A stretch of DNA of 64,000 bases. Source: Neelides folsomi. Its lineage: Eukaryota; Arthropoda; Collembola; Neelipleona; Neelidae. The stretch lies in assembly GCA_034687125.1 (NCBI GenBank), contig JAQGBZ010000160.1:1-64000 (forward strand), read 5' to 3'. Below, one piece after another: positions 21,952 to 34,903 of this stretch. Below the pieces are notes generated by a model, which did no database searches, was not told the DNA's origin, and saw only the letters and a list, made by a program, of their open reading frames with translations. How positions within the stretch are numbered: the first letter of the stretch is position 1; each line of letters begins with the position of its first letter. The translations under genes were made by a program, and so were the position numbers.

Positions 21952-24277
21952 ATGTTCCAAATGTCTCCCGCTGTCCATTACCCCACGGGGATTCAATGCA
22001 TTGAATTGAACATTCGGGAAGCTGACGAAGCCATTCGGGAATTCGTGGCCATAACGGGTAAAATGAACGTCGTGTCTTGGAAATATCCACATTTGAAAAT
22101 CGAGACTTTAAATGTCGGGGAATTGATGGAAAATTACAAGAGCAAAAACTCCACGAACGAATTTCACTACCAAGAACTTTTGGAACTTCTCATTGACCGA
22201 CTTTATTATTCATTTGTGGCAAGTTTGAATTTCTTCCAAAAGATCACGGAATCGCTCTCGAAGGAAATCGTCAACAAAAAGGTCAAGGCTTTGAATGTCG
22301 CTGAATTCGTAGACTTTTTTGACATCTCGAAAAACAACAGTGTGGGGAAAGTGATCAAACAACTTTTTGATCTTTATCGGAATATGGAATATACAATTTT
22401 AACTTACTTGGCTGTAATCACAATTAACTTAATAACTATTTTAAAAACACTTATTTTAATTTAATTAAATGGTTAATTAAGTAATTAATTATTAATTAAT
22501 CATAAACTTAAAATGGTTTTTTAGGAAATTAAAGGAAGCGGGAAAGGAGACGAATTCAAATGTTTAAATTCAGCCTGCGTAAATTCAACTTTATTAACAT
22601 CAATTAACTAAATTTTATTATTAGATTTTAATTTAGATTTTATTTAGTGTTACATAGATGATACATAGAGTTTAATTATGTTTAATATTGATAATTATAT
22701 TTAATTAGTTAATTACTTTAACTATTTTTGTTAGAAATTGGAACACGTTGGAAAAGCAGATTTAGAAGTTCAAACAGAAGATAACGCGGCAATAATGTGT
22801 TGCTCTTGTTGCGCAACAGTTAGGATTTTGAAAACGGTGGGAGATACAATTGAAACTTGTTTGTCAGTGTTTGGTGTTGAGAATTCAAATCTTTCTGTTG
22901 CAAAGTAAAATTTCTTAATTGACCTTTATATTTAATCCCAATTAACTCTATAATATCTTAATTGAGTCATAATTAAGTTAATCTTAATAGAGTCTTATTC
23001 TTAATTAAGTCTCTTTTTTAATCATTGTTTAATTTAAGGGTCGATATCAGAAGTACAATTTATTGGTGCAGCCAATGGAGCGCTGTGACCCGTTGGGTCG
23101 ACGCAATGCGAGCAGATTCTTCCAAACTCATCACTTTAATGACGGAGAAAATGAGAGAAAACAAATTGATGGAAGAAGAAATTGAATTGTTGGACAACAC
23201 AATTAAAACCAGGGAATATGAACACACAGTCACAATTGAACAACTCAATTCCCAAATTACAACTTTGAATGATGAATTGACAAAAGTAATTGCGGAAAAG
23301 GAAGAAAATGAAATGCTTAAATGTAAATTAAAACTAAAAAACTTCTGACTTTACTTACTAATAATTTAATATTATTAATTTAATTTAATGGTTTTTTATT
23401 AATAATTTAAAAGGCCATTTGGAGCAAAATATCAGTGAGATGGAAGTGAAGTTGCGAATGTTGAAACAAAAAGAAGACATTGATTCGAATGAGAGAAACC
23501 AACTCCAAGTTGCGCTGATCAACATTGAGAAATTGAACGCTGAGCTTCAATACAACCACAATGAGACTTCCAACAATTACGTTCAACTTCAATATCATTT
23601 CGAGAATGTGGCAAAGGAAAAAGAATCGCTTCAATCATTGGCGTCCGATTTGGAACTCAAATTGGAAACGCAGATCAAAACAAAGGAAATTGAATCACAA
23701 ACTGAAGTGTGCGAAAATCGGAGATTGAGACAAGAATTGCAAAATCTTCAAAATAATTATCAAATACTTCAAGTAATTTATTTCTACATTAATCATTATC
23801 TTAAATTGAAATGATTATTAGAACCACAATTAAAATGATAATTAGTTTAATAAGCTAATTTGCTTAATGTTGTTTCAGGAAGAAAAGGAAACTTTAGTTT
23901 ACAAGCAGAAACAAACAGTAATGGAGTTTGAACAAACTGTGAAGGCGAATCAAAAGCAATTGGATATTTTAACTTTGTATCCCGATCTTAATGGCCCAAT
24001 TAATCCACCACACACACGTATACTATTACAAATTTCTTACGCTTTTATGTTAAATATTAATTATAATTAAATACAATAACATTAATAAAATGCAATTTAT
24101 TATATTTGTTTTGTTTTTTAAATTCCAGATAGTGAAAACGTTCTTGAGACTTTAGAATTGCAAATTGAAGCGAATCAACTCCGAATCCAATTACTGCGAG
24201 ACCAAACGTCCCGTTTATTAACAACGACATCAAAACTCAAAGATCATATGATTAACAGAAAACACATTGGGAATTAA
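21952..24277 (+). CDS. CCDC157: CCDC157-like coiled-coil protein
   Basis: Seven exons (21952-22413, 22525-22578, 22735-22904, 23039-23322, 23414-23772, 23879-24017, 24129-24277) join in phase to 538 residues. The N-terminal block VVSWKYPHLKIETLNVGELM followed by FHYQELLELLIDRLYYSF matches the only conserved globular part of CCDC157 (human: a SWKFPD... then LLELVIDRLLLLLQS pattern, from memory). A CCSCC cysteine cluster is followed by WSAVTRWVDAM. Roughly residues 270-470 are long coiled coil, with repeated hydrophobic heptads rich in Glu, Lys and Gln. CCDC157 is a poorly understood protein linked in mammals to Golgi/acrosome formation in sperm; a similar role here is inference. The Met at 21952 was chosen; another lies four codons on. 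Confidence 0.75.
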
Positions 24278-25225
24278 AAGCTTTATAAAATCATTCAAAT
24301 CATCCCTAAAAATGCATTGTAAAAATGTTCTTAAAAACAAGTGAATCCTATCCCTTATGAATACTAATTATCTATTAATTAATGTCCATCATGTTAATAC
24401 ACTTAATCATTAATGATGTAATTTGTATTAACAATAATTGGTATTTAACAAATAATCAATAACTTGATTGCATAAAGTGTGTGAAATAAACTGTGAATAT
24501 AGAGACAATGTTTGCCACCAAGCTAAAGACTGAACTTCGCTTTCTTCAGATCGATACTTTCTCTTTACACTTTCCAAAACTTTTACAGTTTCATATAAAA
24601 ACATATCGTTTGAATATAAATATATAAATATTTATTGTATAAAATATACTTAAATATATATAAAAGTTCATGTATAGTTCCTCTCTTACATAATAAGTTG
24701 ATACTCAAAAACTTTAAACAGTTTAAACTTAATTGACCAGAAATTCATAGGCCAATATTTACAATAAATCTTTCATTTACATCCATCCATCTTATTAGAC
24801 TTAATTCTGCCTTAAAGAATTAATAATTTAGTTAATTGTATTAACTGTATTTGTTAGTGCCTTATTTCTAACAACAAATAACTGAAATTAATTGAAATAA
24901 ATTCATTTGCTCCTTATTATAATTAACTGCGAGCAATAATATTAATTTTTAATAACTACTTTCACTTTCTAATTAAATCTTCAAATCTTTAAATTGGATT
25001 TAAATATCATCTTTAACTATTTAATAATTTTATTAAGACCAGACAAAATTAACTCGTCCCATGAATGAAGGGAAATGTATAGTAACATTACAGTGGAGAC
25101 GTTAGCTGGTTTAATTAATTAAGAATATAATTTATAATTTCACAATAATTCTAATTACCAGACGTCGTTAAGCAAATCAATTCAAGAAATTGAAGACAAT
25201 CTTTTAATTCATATCAAATCTCATC
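24278..25225. other. AT-rich intergenic stretch
   Basis: No gene, repeat or structured element recognised between the CCDC157-like and TPRG1L-like genes. Confidence 0.5.
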
Positions 25226-27047
25226 ATGGTTTCTGCTGTGAATCCCAAGGCTTTGATTGTCTCTGACGACGAATCGCTCGAAGATCACAGCGGAATTGAA
25301 GATTTCAACTCCGTGACTCTCGAAGTGAAAAAGAACAAAAATGAACCGTCGTTTTTCCTTGGCGGAGAAACAACCGAAATTCCACAAATTTCCATCACTC
25401 CGATGACCCCACCGGGTGAGATCGAAGGTCATTGTAATGTCTCGCTCGGATCATCCTCGGCGTCTCCGCTTCCTACATATCCAATCAATAATTTCTACTG
25501 GAGGTCACAAAGTCCGATTCCGCCTAAGGATGAACTTCACGCTCAGGAGTTTTTTGCCTACAGAAATCAAATTGTTCAGAATGTCATTGAAGAACTCAGG
25601 AATGTTTCTTCTGTTAATATTGATGGGAATATTAATGGGACTTGGCTTTTAACAGAGTGAGGAATTAAATTTAATTACTAAATTAAATCTAATTACTTAA
25701 TTACAATTTAAAAGTTAACTTTAATTAACACTTAAAATTTTGATTTTCTAGAATTGATCATTGGGACAATGAAAAAGAAAGGATTGTTTTCCTCTGCCAG
25801 AAATCTCTAATTATAATTAAATACGATTTCATTGCAATGAAGAAAATCGAATTTAGGAGAATTCTCCTAACAGAAGTTGACAAATTGATTCATGGTGAAT
25901 TGGAATATCCGCCAAAGTCATTTACTCCGTAAATTAAAAAATATTTTTATTTTATAATTAATAATTCATATGATTAAATATTACAGTTTTGAATCTCTAT
26001 GCATATAAAAAAATAATTTGTATAAGCCAATAATTTAGCTAATGTAGTAGTTAATGTGTAATGTAATGTAATGAGTTGTAGTTTTAGATTTATCAATTTA
26101 TGAATATTTTACTTAATGTAATTAATTTAATTAATTATTTTAGTAAATTGAATGGATTGGCCGGAGGACTCGTCGGTGTCGTGAAGGATTGTTTGGTTCC
26201 AAAAGTTTCTCAAACTGTTCACCATGTGGGAAATGCAGTTTTATACAAAAACCAAAAGAAGCAAAATCCGAATGATGAAATTGAATTGGCGGAAGAAGTT
26301 TTTCCTGATCAAAATTCATCAAATCCAAATGAATGTCAATCAAAAACCTCGCCACTTTCTCTTGAAAACTTTGAAGCAAAGTTAGTGAAAATATTGAATA
26401 ATTTTAAAGTTGATTATTCATACACGTATCATATGAAATAAATATCAATATTGTAATATATCACATGATTATAAATACTATACCCCAGTTTAAACTAACT
26501 AAAATTTTAATAATATAATAATAATAAAAAATTTTATTTGAGGTCAAGGAATGTCATTGGATTGCGAATAATGTGGAACCAAGATGAACCTTTGAGTTTT
26601 ACACAAAAATGGAATCCTTTTACAAAATCTATTCCTTACACGACTTTTACTTCCCATCCGCTTTTATGGCATTCAAAAAGTGAGATATTTTTTATAAAAA
26701 TTCAAAATTGATAATTTTTTAAAATTTGGAAATTTTATATTTTTAAAAATTTTTGATTTTTGAAAATTTTTACTTTTTGAAATTTTGCTTTAAGAAAATT
26801 TTTGATTATTGAATAATTGAATCCTTATTTTCCAGGTGAATCAGAAGGAATTTGCAACAAATCCTTCGACATTGACACATTTTTCCGCGAATTGATTGAC
26901 ACTCTTTCTTGCAGTGGTGGAAGTTCTCCCATTTGTCGTGTGGAATATAAACCAATCATCATTGAGACATATGTCGGAATCGCGTCACTTTTCCACAACG
27001 CGAATTCATTAGGTTTTTACAAAGTGAGAGGAAAATTTAGTTTTTAA
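25226..27047 (+). CDS. TPRG1L: TPRG1L/Mover-like protein with hSac2 domain
   Basis: Five exons (25226-25656, 25752-25928, 26144-26380, 26543-26679, 26836-27047) give 397 residues. After an acidic, Ser/Pro-rich leader the conserved part begins HAQEFFAYR, then WLLTEIDHWDNEKERIVFL, KYDFIAMK, WNPFTKSIPYTTFTSHPL and finally PIIIETYVGIASLFHNANSL. These are the landmarks of tumor protein p63-regulated gene 1-like (TPRG1L, Mover), whose hSac2 domain is shared with INPP5F. Vertebrate TPRG1L is a synaptic-vesicle protein that tunes release probability. The function in invertebrates is unclear, so only homology is claimed. The ~120-residue leader and the insert rich in Asn/Glu encoded by exon 3 make it longer than the vertebrate form. 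Confidence 0.85.
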
Positions 27048-27448
27048 ACCAATCATTTTAAGATTTAAAACCAAAAAAATCATTTCTTTACTTCTAATAA
27101 ATCCAATCATATTTATTTTATTTTATTATTATATTAGAAGTTAGTTTAAAATATTAGGTTCCGTTTATAGCCCCAGTTAAATATGAAAAAAATATATTAT
27201 GCATTAGAATTATTACGATTTATGATAAAAGAGGAAGCTGGCCTTTTTTCAAATATGAATAAAAATAATTAGTAAATAAATGTTAAAGTTTAAATTGCTT
27301 TTACTAATTATGTATTTTCTTTTATTCTTTTATTGATTTAAAATAATGTTTCTAAAAGTTGTTAATTTATTACAAAAATTATTTAAATTGTATTTATTTA
27401 CATTTAATATTAAAATAAAGAATTGTTGCAAAAGAACGAAATGTGAGT
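27048..27448. other. AT-rich gap, convergent 3' ends
   Basis: Gap between the TPRG1L-like gene (+) and the EB-module gene (-). Strongly AT-rich; no coding signal. Confidence 0.5.
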
Positions 27449-29344
27449 TTAAACTTCATAAATGCATGTACGGTTTTCCACCTCAAGAGAATATTTGTCA
27501 CAGAGACATTTCCCATCCACTTCGATCCCATTGGATTGAACACAACTGGAAAACTCCACACATTGTCTTGTGTCTGTTTCATTGATTGAACATCTTGAAC
27601 CTTAAATACCATTTAGACAGATTAATTCAAAAAAATTAAAAATTTATACTTAAAGAAACTTTTTTGAAAAATTTACATTTGAAAAATTTCAAAAAATTGA
27701 ATTTTAAATTTTCAACTCACCAACTAATCCAACACAAATTTTGAGATTGTCTAAAAATCAAAATTTAAAATTTATAAAAAATCTAAAATTTTGATAATTT
27801 TTATTAAAATTGTTGCAATTTTTAATTATTCAATTAAATATTTACCATTCCAAATGAGTAAATGATCCTCGCATTCACAACGGCCATTTCTGCAATAAAG
27901 CGGCGTGATCGTATCGCACTCGTCCTCGCCCACAACACATTTCTGTCCATAACCCGGAGCGCATCCTCCTTTCCGCGTCTGGACAAATCCTTCCATGCAA
28001 TCGCACTCGGAATAAAAACCTCTGTCCACACAATGAGAATTCTTTGTGCATTTCTGCGAGTCGTCATTTAAAGAGCATGGGCCAGACATCAAGCTAAACA
28101 ATCCATTTAATTGTTAAATAAACCAAATTCAACTAATAAAAAATCTGTAAAAAAATTGGTAAGTTAACACAAATTAAGGTTAACTCTACTTCATGTTAAC
28201 TCTAATTGAATTACATTACCTTAAACATTCTCCACTTTTTTCATCATAATATTGATGTAGCGGATATTTGCATTCACATCTTCCATTAAGGCAAGTAAAA
28301 TCTAAGTTTATTTTAAATTGTTAATTATTTTAAATTTATTAAATTGTTAATTAAATATAGTTAATTTTTTGTAATTAATTTAATTACATCTGTCTCCACA
28401 CTTGAAATCGATCCCATCACATTGTTGCCCATAACCAAGTCCACAACTCCCAGTGGATGAAATTGAATATCCCGATTGGCACGTGCACTTTCCATTTCCA
28501 TTCTTCGCACAATCCGCATGTTCCGTGCATTCATTAACAAACATAGAATTCCCCAGATTGCAATCTCCCCCAACCATCACAACACATTGGCGTCGTTCTG
28601 AATCATAAATCTGGATCTTTGGATCGCATTTGCAAAATCCGTTTTCGCAAATGAGAGGCTTTGAATAACTGCTTTCGCACTCCAATGAAGAATTGCACAT
28701 TTCGCCAAAACTTTTCTTACGAATGCAAAGTCCCTTTGGCCCCGCGTCTGTTTGACTCGATTCGAAGAAATTGTCCATGCAGACGCAAATCCCTTCCAAA
28801 TCCGTAAGAAATTATAAATTTAATTAAATAATTACAAATTATAATTAATAATTAATTAATTATAGATCATAACTAAAATATAACAATTTTAATAAAGTTA
28901 CAATCTTAATTAGGTTAGGTTAGGTGGTATTGATGGTATGGCATGCTATGCTAAATGGTATTTAATTTTAAAAAATTATTTAAGTTAATTGCAATTACCA
29001 TTACTATCACAAAGCGCATCTTCTACACAATTAACTGTGACCGTAATGACCCAATCCCCTTCAGGTTTGTCAAGTTCTCCACAGTGTTTTCCAGCCAGAG
29101 AGAGACATGTGCCACTGAGGGGGTCATAGATCATGTCACTGGGATGAGTGCATTGGCAAATTCCATCTTGGCACGTGAGGAGATTGGAAGTTCTGCAGTT
29201 TTTCTCCGCTTCGCAAATCTCTCCATATCCTTGTTCGAACGATTGGCTGTTGATTTGGTTCTGACATTGACCGCCGAGAACTAAGAGAAGAAACAATGGG
29301 ACCCAAAGGGCCATTAGACAAATGAATGTTGAATACAGTTCCAT
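27449..29344 (-). CDS. Secreted EB-module cysteine-rich protein
   Basis: Five minus-strand exons (29344-28999, 28792-28388, 28301-28220, 28093-27846, 27600-27449) join in phase to 410 residues. A signal peptide (MELYSTFICLMALWVPLF and further hydrophobic residues) is followed only by repeated Cys-rich units. Typical units read YGEICEAEKNCRTSNLLTCQ, then DGICQCTHPSDMIYD, and SGPCSLNDDSQKC followed by FYSECDCMEGFVQT. The spacing resembles the EB module (an EGF-like family expanded in nematodes and arthropods), about six to seven units. No transmembrane segment is seen after the signal, so the protein is probably extracellular. Binding partners and function are unknown. The ATG at 29344 is the first that leads straight into the signal peptide. 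Confidence 0.82.
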
Positions 29345-30062
29345 TATTCCTTTCAAAATTGGATTTAGAAAATGAAAAATGAATTAAATTGAAAGTTTAA
29401 ATTGAATTGATTGTTAATGGGAGTATATAGATTTCGATATTTAGTAAATTGGATTTTGATATTATTTAAAATGGAGAATGATTTTAATGATTTTCAAATT
29501 CACCTCTAAAAGAGTTGAATGCGTCGTTGGGAGGAAATTCATTGGCTTATTGTTTTAATTCACAACATCATTTTTCATGTTGACGTAAAGGTCGATTTAA
29601 TCAACTTATTGCTCACATCCTTATTAAAATTAACTGTTGATCACCAATTAGTATATTGACTTAACAAGATGTACATATAACAATAGCTATATCATGTACA
29701 TATTTATCTACTTGTACAAATTGCTATATTGTACAGTACAATATATACCATACAATATCATTTATAATATAAATAATAAATGTATTACGTGTACATAGTG
29801 TATCAGCGTACAATATACACGTCTCAATTTTAATTGTGATTTAAGATATAATGCAAATGTCAATGGATACTTTTATTAGTATTTTAGATTTTTTAAATTT
29901 TAAAATAAAATTAATTATGCTATTGGAATTAAATGCCACTTGTATAACAATTGGCTGTTGCTTTTAACTCTGGTTAATCTCATTTAGCGTCTTTGATATC
30001 GTGTTTGTTGCATAATTAGTTAATTGCGTTAGAGTTTTCATTAAGTTACGATCACCATTAAA
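29345..30062. promoter_or_regulatory. Divergent intergenic region, EB gene/M13 gene
   Basis: 718 bp between outward-facing start codons. AT-rich, with several TGTACAATAT-like imperfect repeats around 29700-29820. Presumed to carry both promoters; no factor site is claimed. Confidence 0.4.
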
Positions 30063-33000
30063 ATGGAGGGGAAAATTGAAAAGAAAACGACGAAGAAAGC
30101 GAAATCCAAGAAAAGTAAAATCAAAAGTGGCGAACCCCCCGTCACCGATTACGTTCCTAAAAAACGGAATTTCCAAGAAGAAGATGAAATGTGCTCATTT
30201 AATTATTAAGTACTTTTTATTCACATCTTTAAATCTAATTATAATTACTTTCAAATGTATGTAAATACATTCCAACCGATTTAGTCCAGATGTTTAAATG
30301 AGTTTGATAATATTTAACATTTATTTATTTTATACACAGAATCGTGATTAGCGAATCTGTTGCACGGCGTGGGCTTTATCTTCTGGTCTTTGTTCTCTTC
30401 ACTTTAATGCTCACAAACTTCATTGGATCTTTTATTTTATTTTGTAAGAAAATTATATGGAATTAAATGTTAATTAGTTAAATGTAATTGTACTATTAAA
30501 TGTCTTATTTAAAGTTTCAAGTTGTTAATTTTGGACATTTTTACAGTTTCAAAAGAGAAAGTTGAACATCCTTACGCTTGCAAAAAACCAAATTGTTTAC
30601 GAATGAGTAAGAAACCAATTATGGGAAAACTGTTATTTTTATTAAGCATTATTGCCTTATTTATAATTAATTATAAAAAATGTAATTGAATTTTAATGAT
30701 AATTTAATGTGGATTTGCAGGTAATTGGCTTCTTGAAGGACTTGACAGATCAATTGATCCATGTGACGATTTTTATGGGTTTGCATGCAATAAATGGTTT
30801 TTAATTTAAATTTAACTTCACAAATAATCTTTTAATTACAATTAGGATTTAATTACATCAATATTAACAATATTCTTAATTTGGATTTAGTTACAACAAT
30901 ATTTAAATACAATTTTCTTAATTTGGATTTTTAATTGGCTTGATAGGATCAAAGCACATCCACCGAAACCCGTTACGAAGAAATTTGCATTCAGTGAAGG
31001 AATTCCGTTCAACTATCGATCCAATCGAATGCTTGGTAATTACTCTAATTACAATTGCAATTACTTATAATGTTTTTACACAAAATTTAAGAAATTGTTT
31101 TATTTAAACTTATTTTATTGTTTTATATATATAATTGTACTTATCTAGGTTCATTGTTAACAAGAGTGAAGGAACATCCATTGGACCAATTTTTAATTTA
31201 TTATCAAGCATGTTTGCATCTTGGTATGAATATAAGAATAGTTGAATAAATTAACATTTAGAAACAATTAGAGAACTTAAATTTAACTAAATATTTTACA
31301 GAGGTAAAAAGTATAATAATTAAAATTAATTAAATTTACATTGGCGTAATTTTCTGTAGGTTTAAGGGACCGTGTTGGATATGAGCCATTTGTGAACATG
31401 TTGGCCCAATTGAATCTCCTTTATGCTTTTTCCGGAGGGAAACAACCAAATTTGGCAAAAATAATTATCAGAATATTCAAAAAAACAAATCAACTTTTCT
31501 TTTTTGAAATTTTGGAAATTCGCGGGAATTACATAATTGTAATTACTAAAATAAACAATATTTCTAAATCAGAAATTAATAAATTATTATATGTTAATTA
31601 GTAAATTTTAAGGAAGTTTATGATTTTTAAATATTTTACAGCTTAAAGTAAAATTTTAAATAAAAAGAATTATTGATTTTTAGTTAAGATTGTCCAAAAC
31701 TGAAAAAGAGCTTTTAACAACTCCAACCAGCGATTATCAAAGCGTAATGAAGAAAGCGTTGACTTTGTTAAGCAAACAACTTTTCATTGAGGATTTAACC
31801 GAGATTGACACAATTGTTTATCTTGTGATGAAATTCGAAGCCGAACTCGCTCTCATTCAATCAAAGGGAGCTCACACTTCCATTTTCGGATTTCCAAATA
31901 TCGAAAATGAAGTCAAACCTCCGGACCCATTACACAAAAACTTTTATGAAACTGTAAAATTAACTTAATTAACCTTAACAGATTAACCTTAAACTAACTA
32001 ACCAGTCAATGTCCAGATAATGGGGTAAAAACGGGCAACCATTGCCCGTTTTGTGGCAGTGACTGCCAGAAAATTGGCAAGGTTGCCCGTTTTGTGGCAA
32101 CAGTTGCCTGTTTTCGGGCAATGATTGCCACTTTTCGGGCAACGTTGCCCGTTTTTACCCCATTATCTGGACATTGACCTAACTAACCATATGGTTAACT
32201 AACTAACCTTATAATAACAACTTTATTAACCTAATAATAATAACCTTAATAACCTTATTATAATAACTTTATTAACCTAACCTGACCTAACCTGTATATT
32301 AATAATGTTGTTTTTTCTTCAGACTGCTTCATTCAACTGGGAAGAATTCATGATAGAATTAATGGACTACAAAGATCTAACAAACATCACGACGTTTTTC
32401 AATTATTATAATTCTTTTCTATCCAAAGAAGATCGCTACTTTGCACACATCATTGAAGAACTATTGACCAAAACTCCTTTTTACACCATTTGTAAAATAT
32501 TTAATTAATTTAATCATAGTCAATTCTTATTTTATTTTTATAGCTTCGAGTTATATTTGGGGTTTCTTTACATTCTCCTTTACACAGTTCGTTACTTGCA
32601 ATGGTCGCTGATCAAATTGTTTGCTTTTGAAATGACCCGAGAAGTTGAAGATTTAATGATTACGATCTTTAGATGGGTTGGGAGCACGTAAGATCATTAA
32701 ATATTTTAACATTAACTTTTAATTAATTGAAATGTTAAAAACTTATAATATTTAACTGACCCCATGAAATACACTTCCATCTGTATTTAATGTTTTGATT
32801 TTAATTGTATTTAATATGAATTTATAGAAGAATCGAACGGTGTTTCAGATCCGCTTTTTATGATTTGCACATTTTGGCTTCTGAACGTTATAAACACTCC
32901 ATCAGTGATTATGAAGAACTTAAGCAATTAGTAAAACAATTAAAATTAATAATTCCTATTCTTAATTAATTAACTTTCTAATTTAATTATTAACATTAAT

Positions 33001-34903
33001 TTATATTTGACATTTTAATTAATTAATTATTAATTAATTAGTCCATTAATTTAGGAAACTTTTGAATTTTCTGTTAGATGGAAAATATGACTCAAAATGT
33101 TTTAAAAACTCTTGAAAATATTTCTCAAACACTTCCAATCACAATCAAAGATTCTTTTATCGAAACTCTGAAATCCACAATTGTGAATGCTCCTTTGTTG
33201 GCAAATACGACCGAAAATTTGAAGATATTTTATAGTGGCGTGAGTTTAATTACACTATTAATTACACGATTAATTAAACGATTGATTAATCAATGGCTAA
33301 TAAATATTATATTTGTTTTAACATTAGTTGGATTTGAACGTGAAGACCCATTTTACGAATGTGTTGCAGGCGCGGAGTATTAAGGCTTCAAATGCCATGA
33401 AAAGATTATTGAGAATTCCGCCATTCAATTTTTGGTTAAAGGACAAAATATTCCTTTAATTATTTTCAATGTTTTAGTTAAATGAGCATTTTAATTTCAA
33501 TAGGAGAAGGGGAACTTATTCTGTTCAGGAAGCTACGCTCCAATCTTTAACTGATTCAAATGGAACTAAAAGAATATTAAGTAAGAAGATATTTAAAATA
33601 TACATTAATTTAATAAGCAATTAAGATTTTCTCTTGCATTAAAATAATTGTATTATTATATCTGTATTTATTTAAACAATTAACAATTTTTAATTGTCAA
33701 TTAATCTTAATATCTTATTAAAAATAGGCGTACCGTTCGGTGGTCTTCAAGAACCATATTTTTCAAATGAATTGAGGTCAGTTCAAAGCAATAGTTAAAT
33801 GTCTAATTAAAAAAATATTTAAGTTTATTGTGAGTTTGTTCTGATCGTATTATGTATTGTCAACTTATTGTATGATCATTATTTTTTTAATAGAATCTTT
33901 AATTATGGTGGATTTGGATATTACGTTTTGTCTTATTATCTCTCAACTTATTGCGTCAGTGATGGTGAGTTTCGTTAAAAACAACCATTTTATTCCATCT
34001 ATAAAAATCATACTTATTTTAATTATTTACTCACTTTATTATAATTGTTCATTTAACGTTAATTGAATTTGTTTCATCTTTACTTTAAATGTTTTCAGTT
34101 TTGACCAAGCAATTAAAACTCCATGAATTGAAGGAACAAACTGGAGAGAATAAAGGCTCAATTCAACTGGAAAAGGATTTGCTTCCTCGCTTTGATTGCA
34201 TTTACAGAAGTTATTCAGAAATGTCATTGAGAGATTTACCACAAATTAAAGTTAATAAATATTTAATGTTTACAATACTAAAAAGATATTAGTTAATTAG
34301 TTTATAAAGTTAGCAACAATTAATTTAACCAATTCATATTTACCCACATAGTTAAATACACGTTTCAGTATTATATGTAAATGCTAATTTACTAATTGTA
34401 AATTAATTTAGTTAAATCCCAAATCACCGCCTTCTAAACTGATGAACATCGTTGACCCCGCCGCGATTCGACTCATTTTTAATGTCATTAAAGGGATTAA
34501 AAACGATTCCGAGGAATATCCCAAATATCAAATATTACCTGGATTGGAAGAATATGAGCCAGAACAACTTGTTTTCCTAAGTATAGCAAGGGTAATTACA
34601 ACTCATATTAATTAAACAATTAATAATTATTATAATTTAATGTTTAATTAAATGTTTGATTAAGTGGTTAATTAAAAGCTTAATTTGGTGTTTAATTAAT
34701 TGCTCAATTAAATGATTTTGTAGGAAGTTTGTTCCTCAGCGTCGGTCGACAGGAAAAAGTTTTTATTGGAATTTGGCCCCACGCCGTATGAATTGAGGAT
34801 AAATGGTGCGTTGAGGAACTCTGAAGCTTTTTCAAATGCGTTTAAATGTAAACCCGGGAAATGGATGAACCCAAAAGAAAAATGCAATTTTTTCAAAACG
34901 TAA
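30063..34903 (+). CDS. M13 (neprilysin-like) family protein lacking the zinc site
   Basis: Nineteen exons from 30063 to 34903 encode about 777 residues. A Lys-rich cytosolic tail and one membrane helix (LYLLVFVLFTLMLTNFIG) mark a type II membrane protein. Then comes the M13 signature CKKPNCLRM...DRSIDPCDDFYGFACNKW. The C-terminus keeps PYELRINGALRNSEAFSNAF and KCKPGKWMNPKEKC, as in neprilysin/ECE. The catalytic region is altered. The expected NYGGIGxVIGHExTH reads NYGGFGYYVLSYYLS, so both His and the Glu are gone. The NAYY substrate-binding motif is missing, and the ENxxD block reads MNIVDPAAIRL. Hence it cannot bind zinc as the family does and is a pseudoenzyme or decaying gene. Exon 10 (32544-32687) also shows a one-base frame discrepancy, so a pseudogene is possible, though every other junction is in phase. 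Confidence 0.82.
32005..32178. mobile_element. Palindromic MITE in M13 intron 8
   Basis: The 174-bp segment begins GTCAATGTCCAGATAATGGG and ends with the exact complement; the perfect arm runs about 34 bp. The interior is built from repeated GGGCAA/TTGCCC blocks, so the whole segment can fold into one long hairpin. There is no coding capacity. The target duplication could not be defined. Confidence 0.82.

Noticed and set aside
27862..28071. Plus-strand frame over the EB-module exon
   Set aside because: Shadow of the Cys-rich minus-strand exon, which has phased splice sites and a family pattern.
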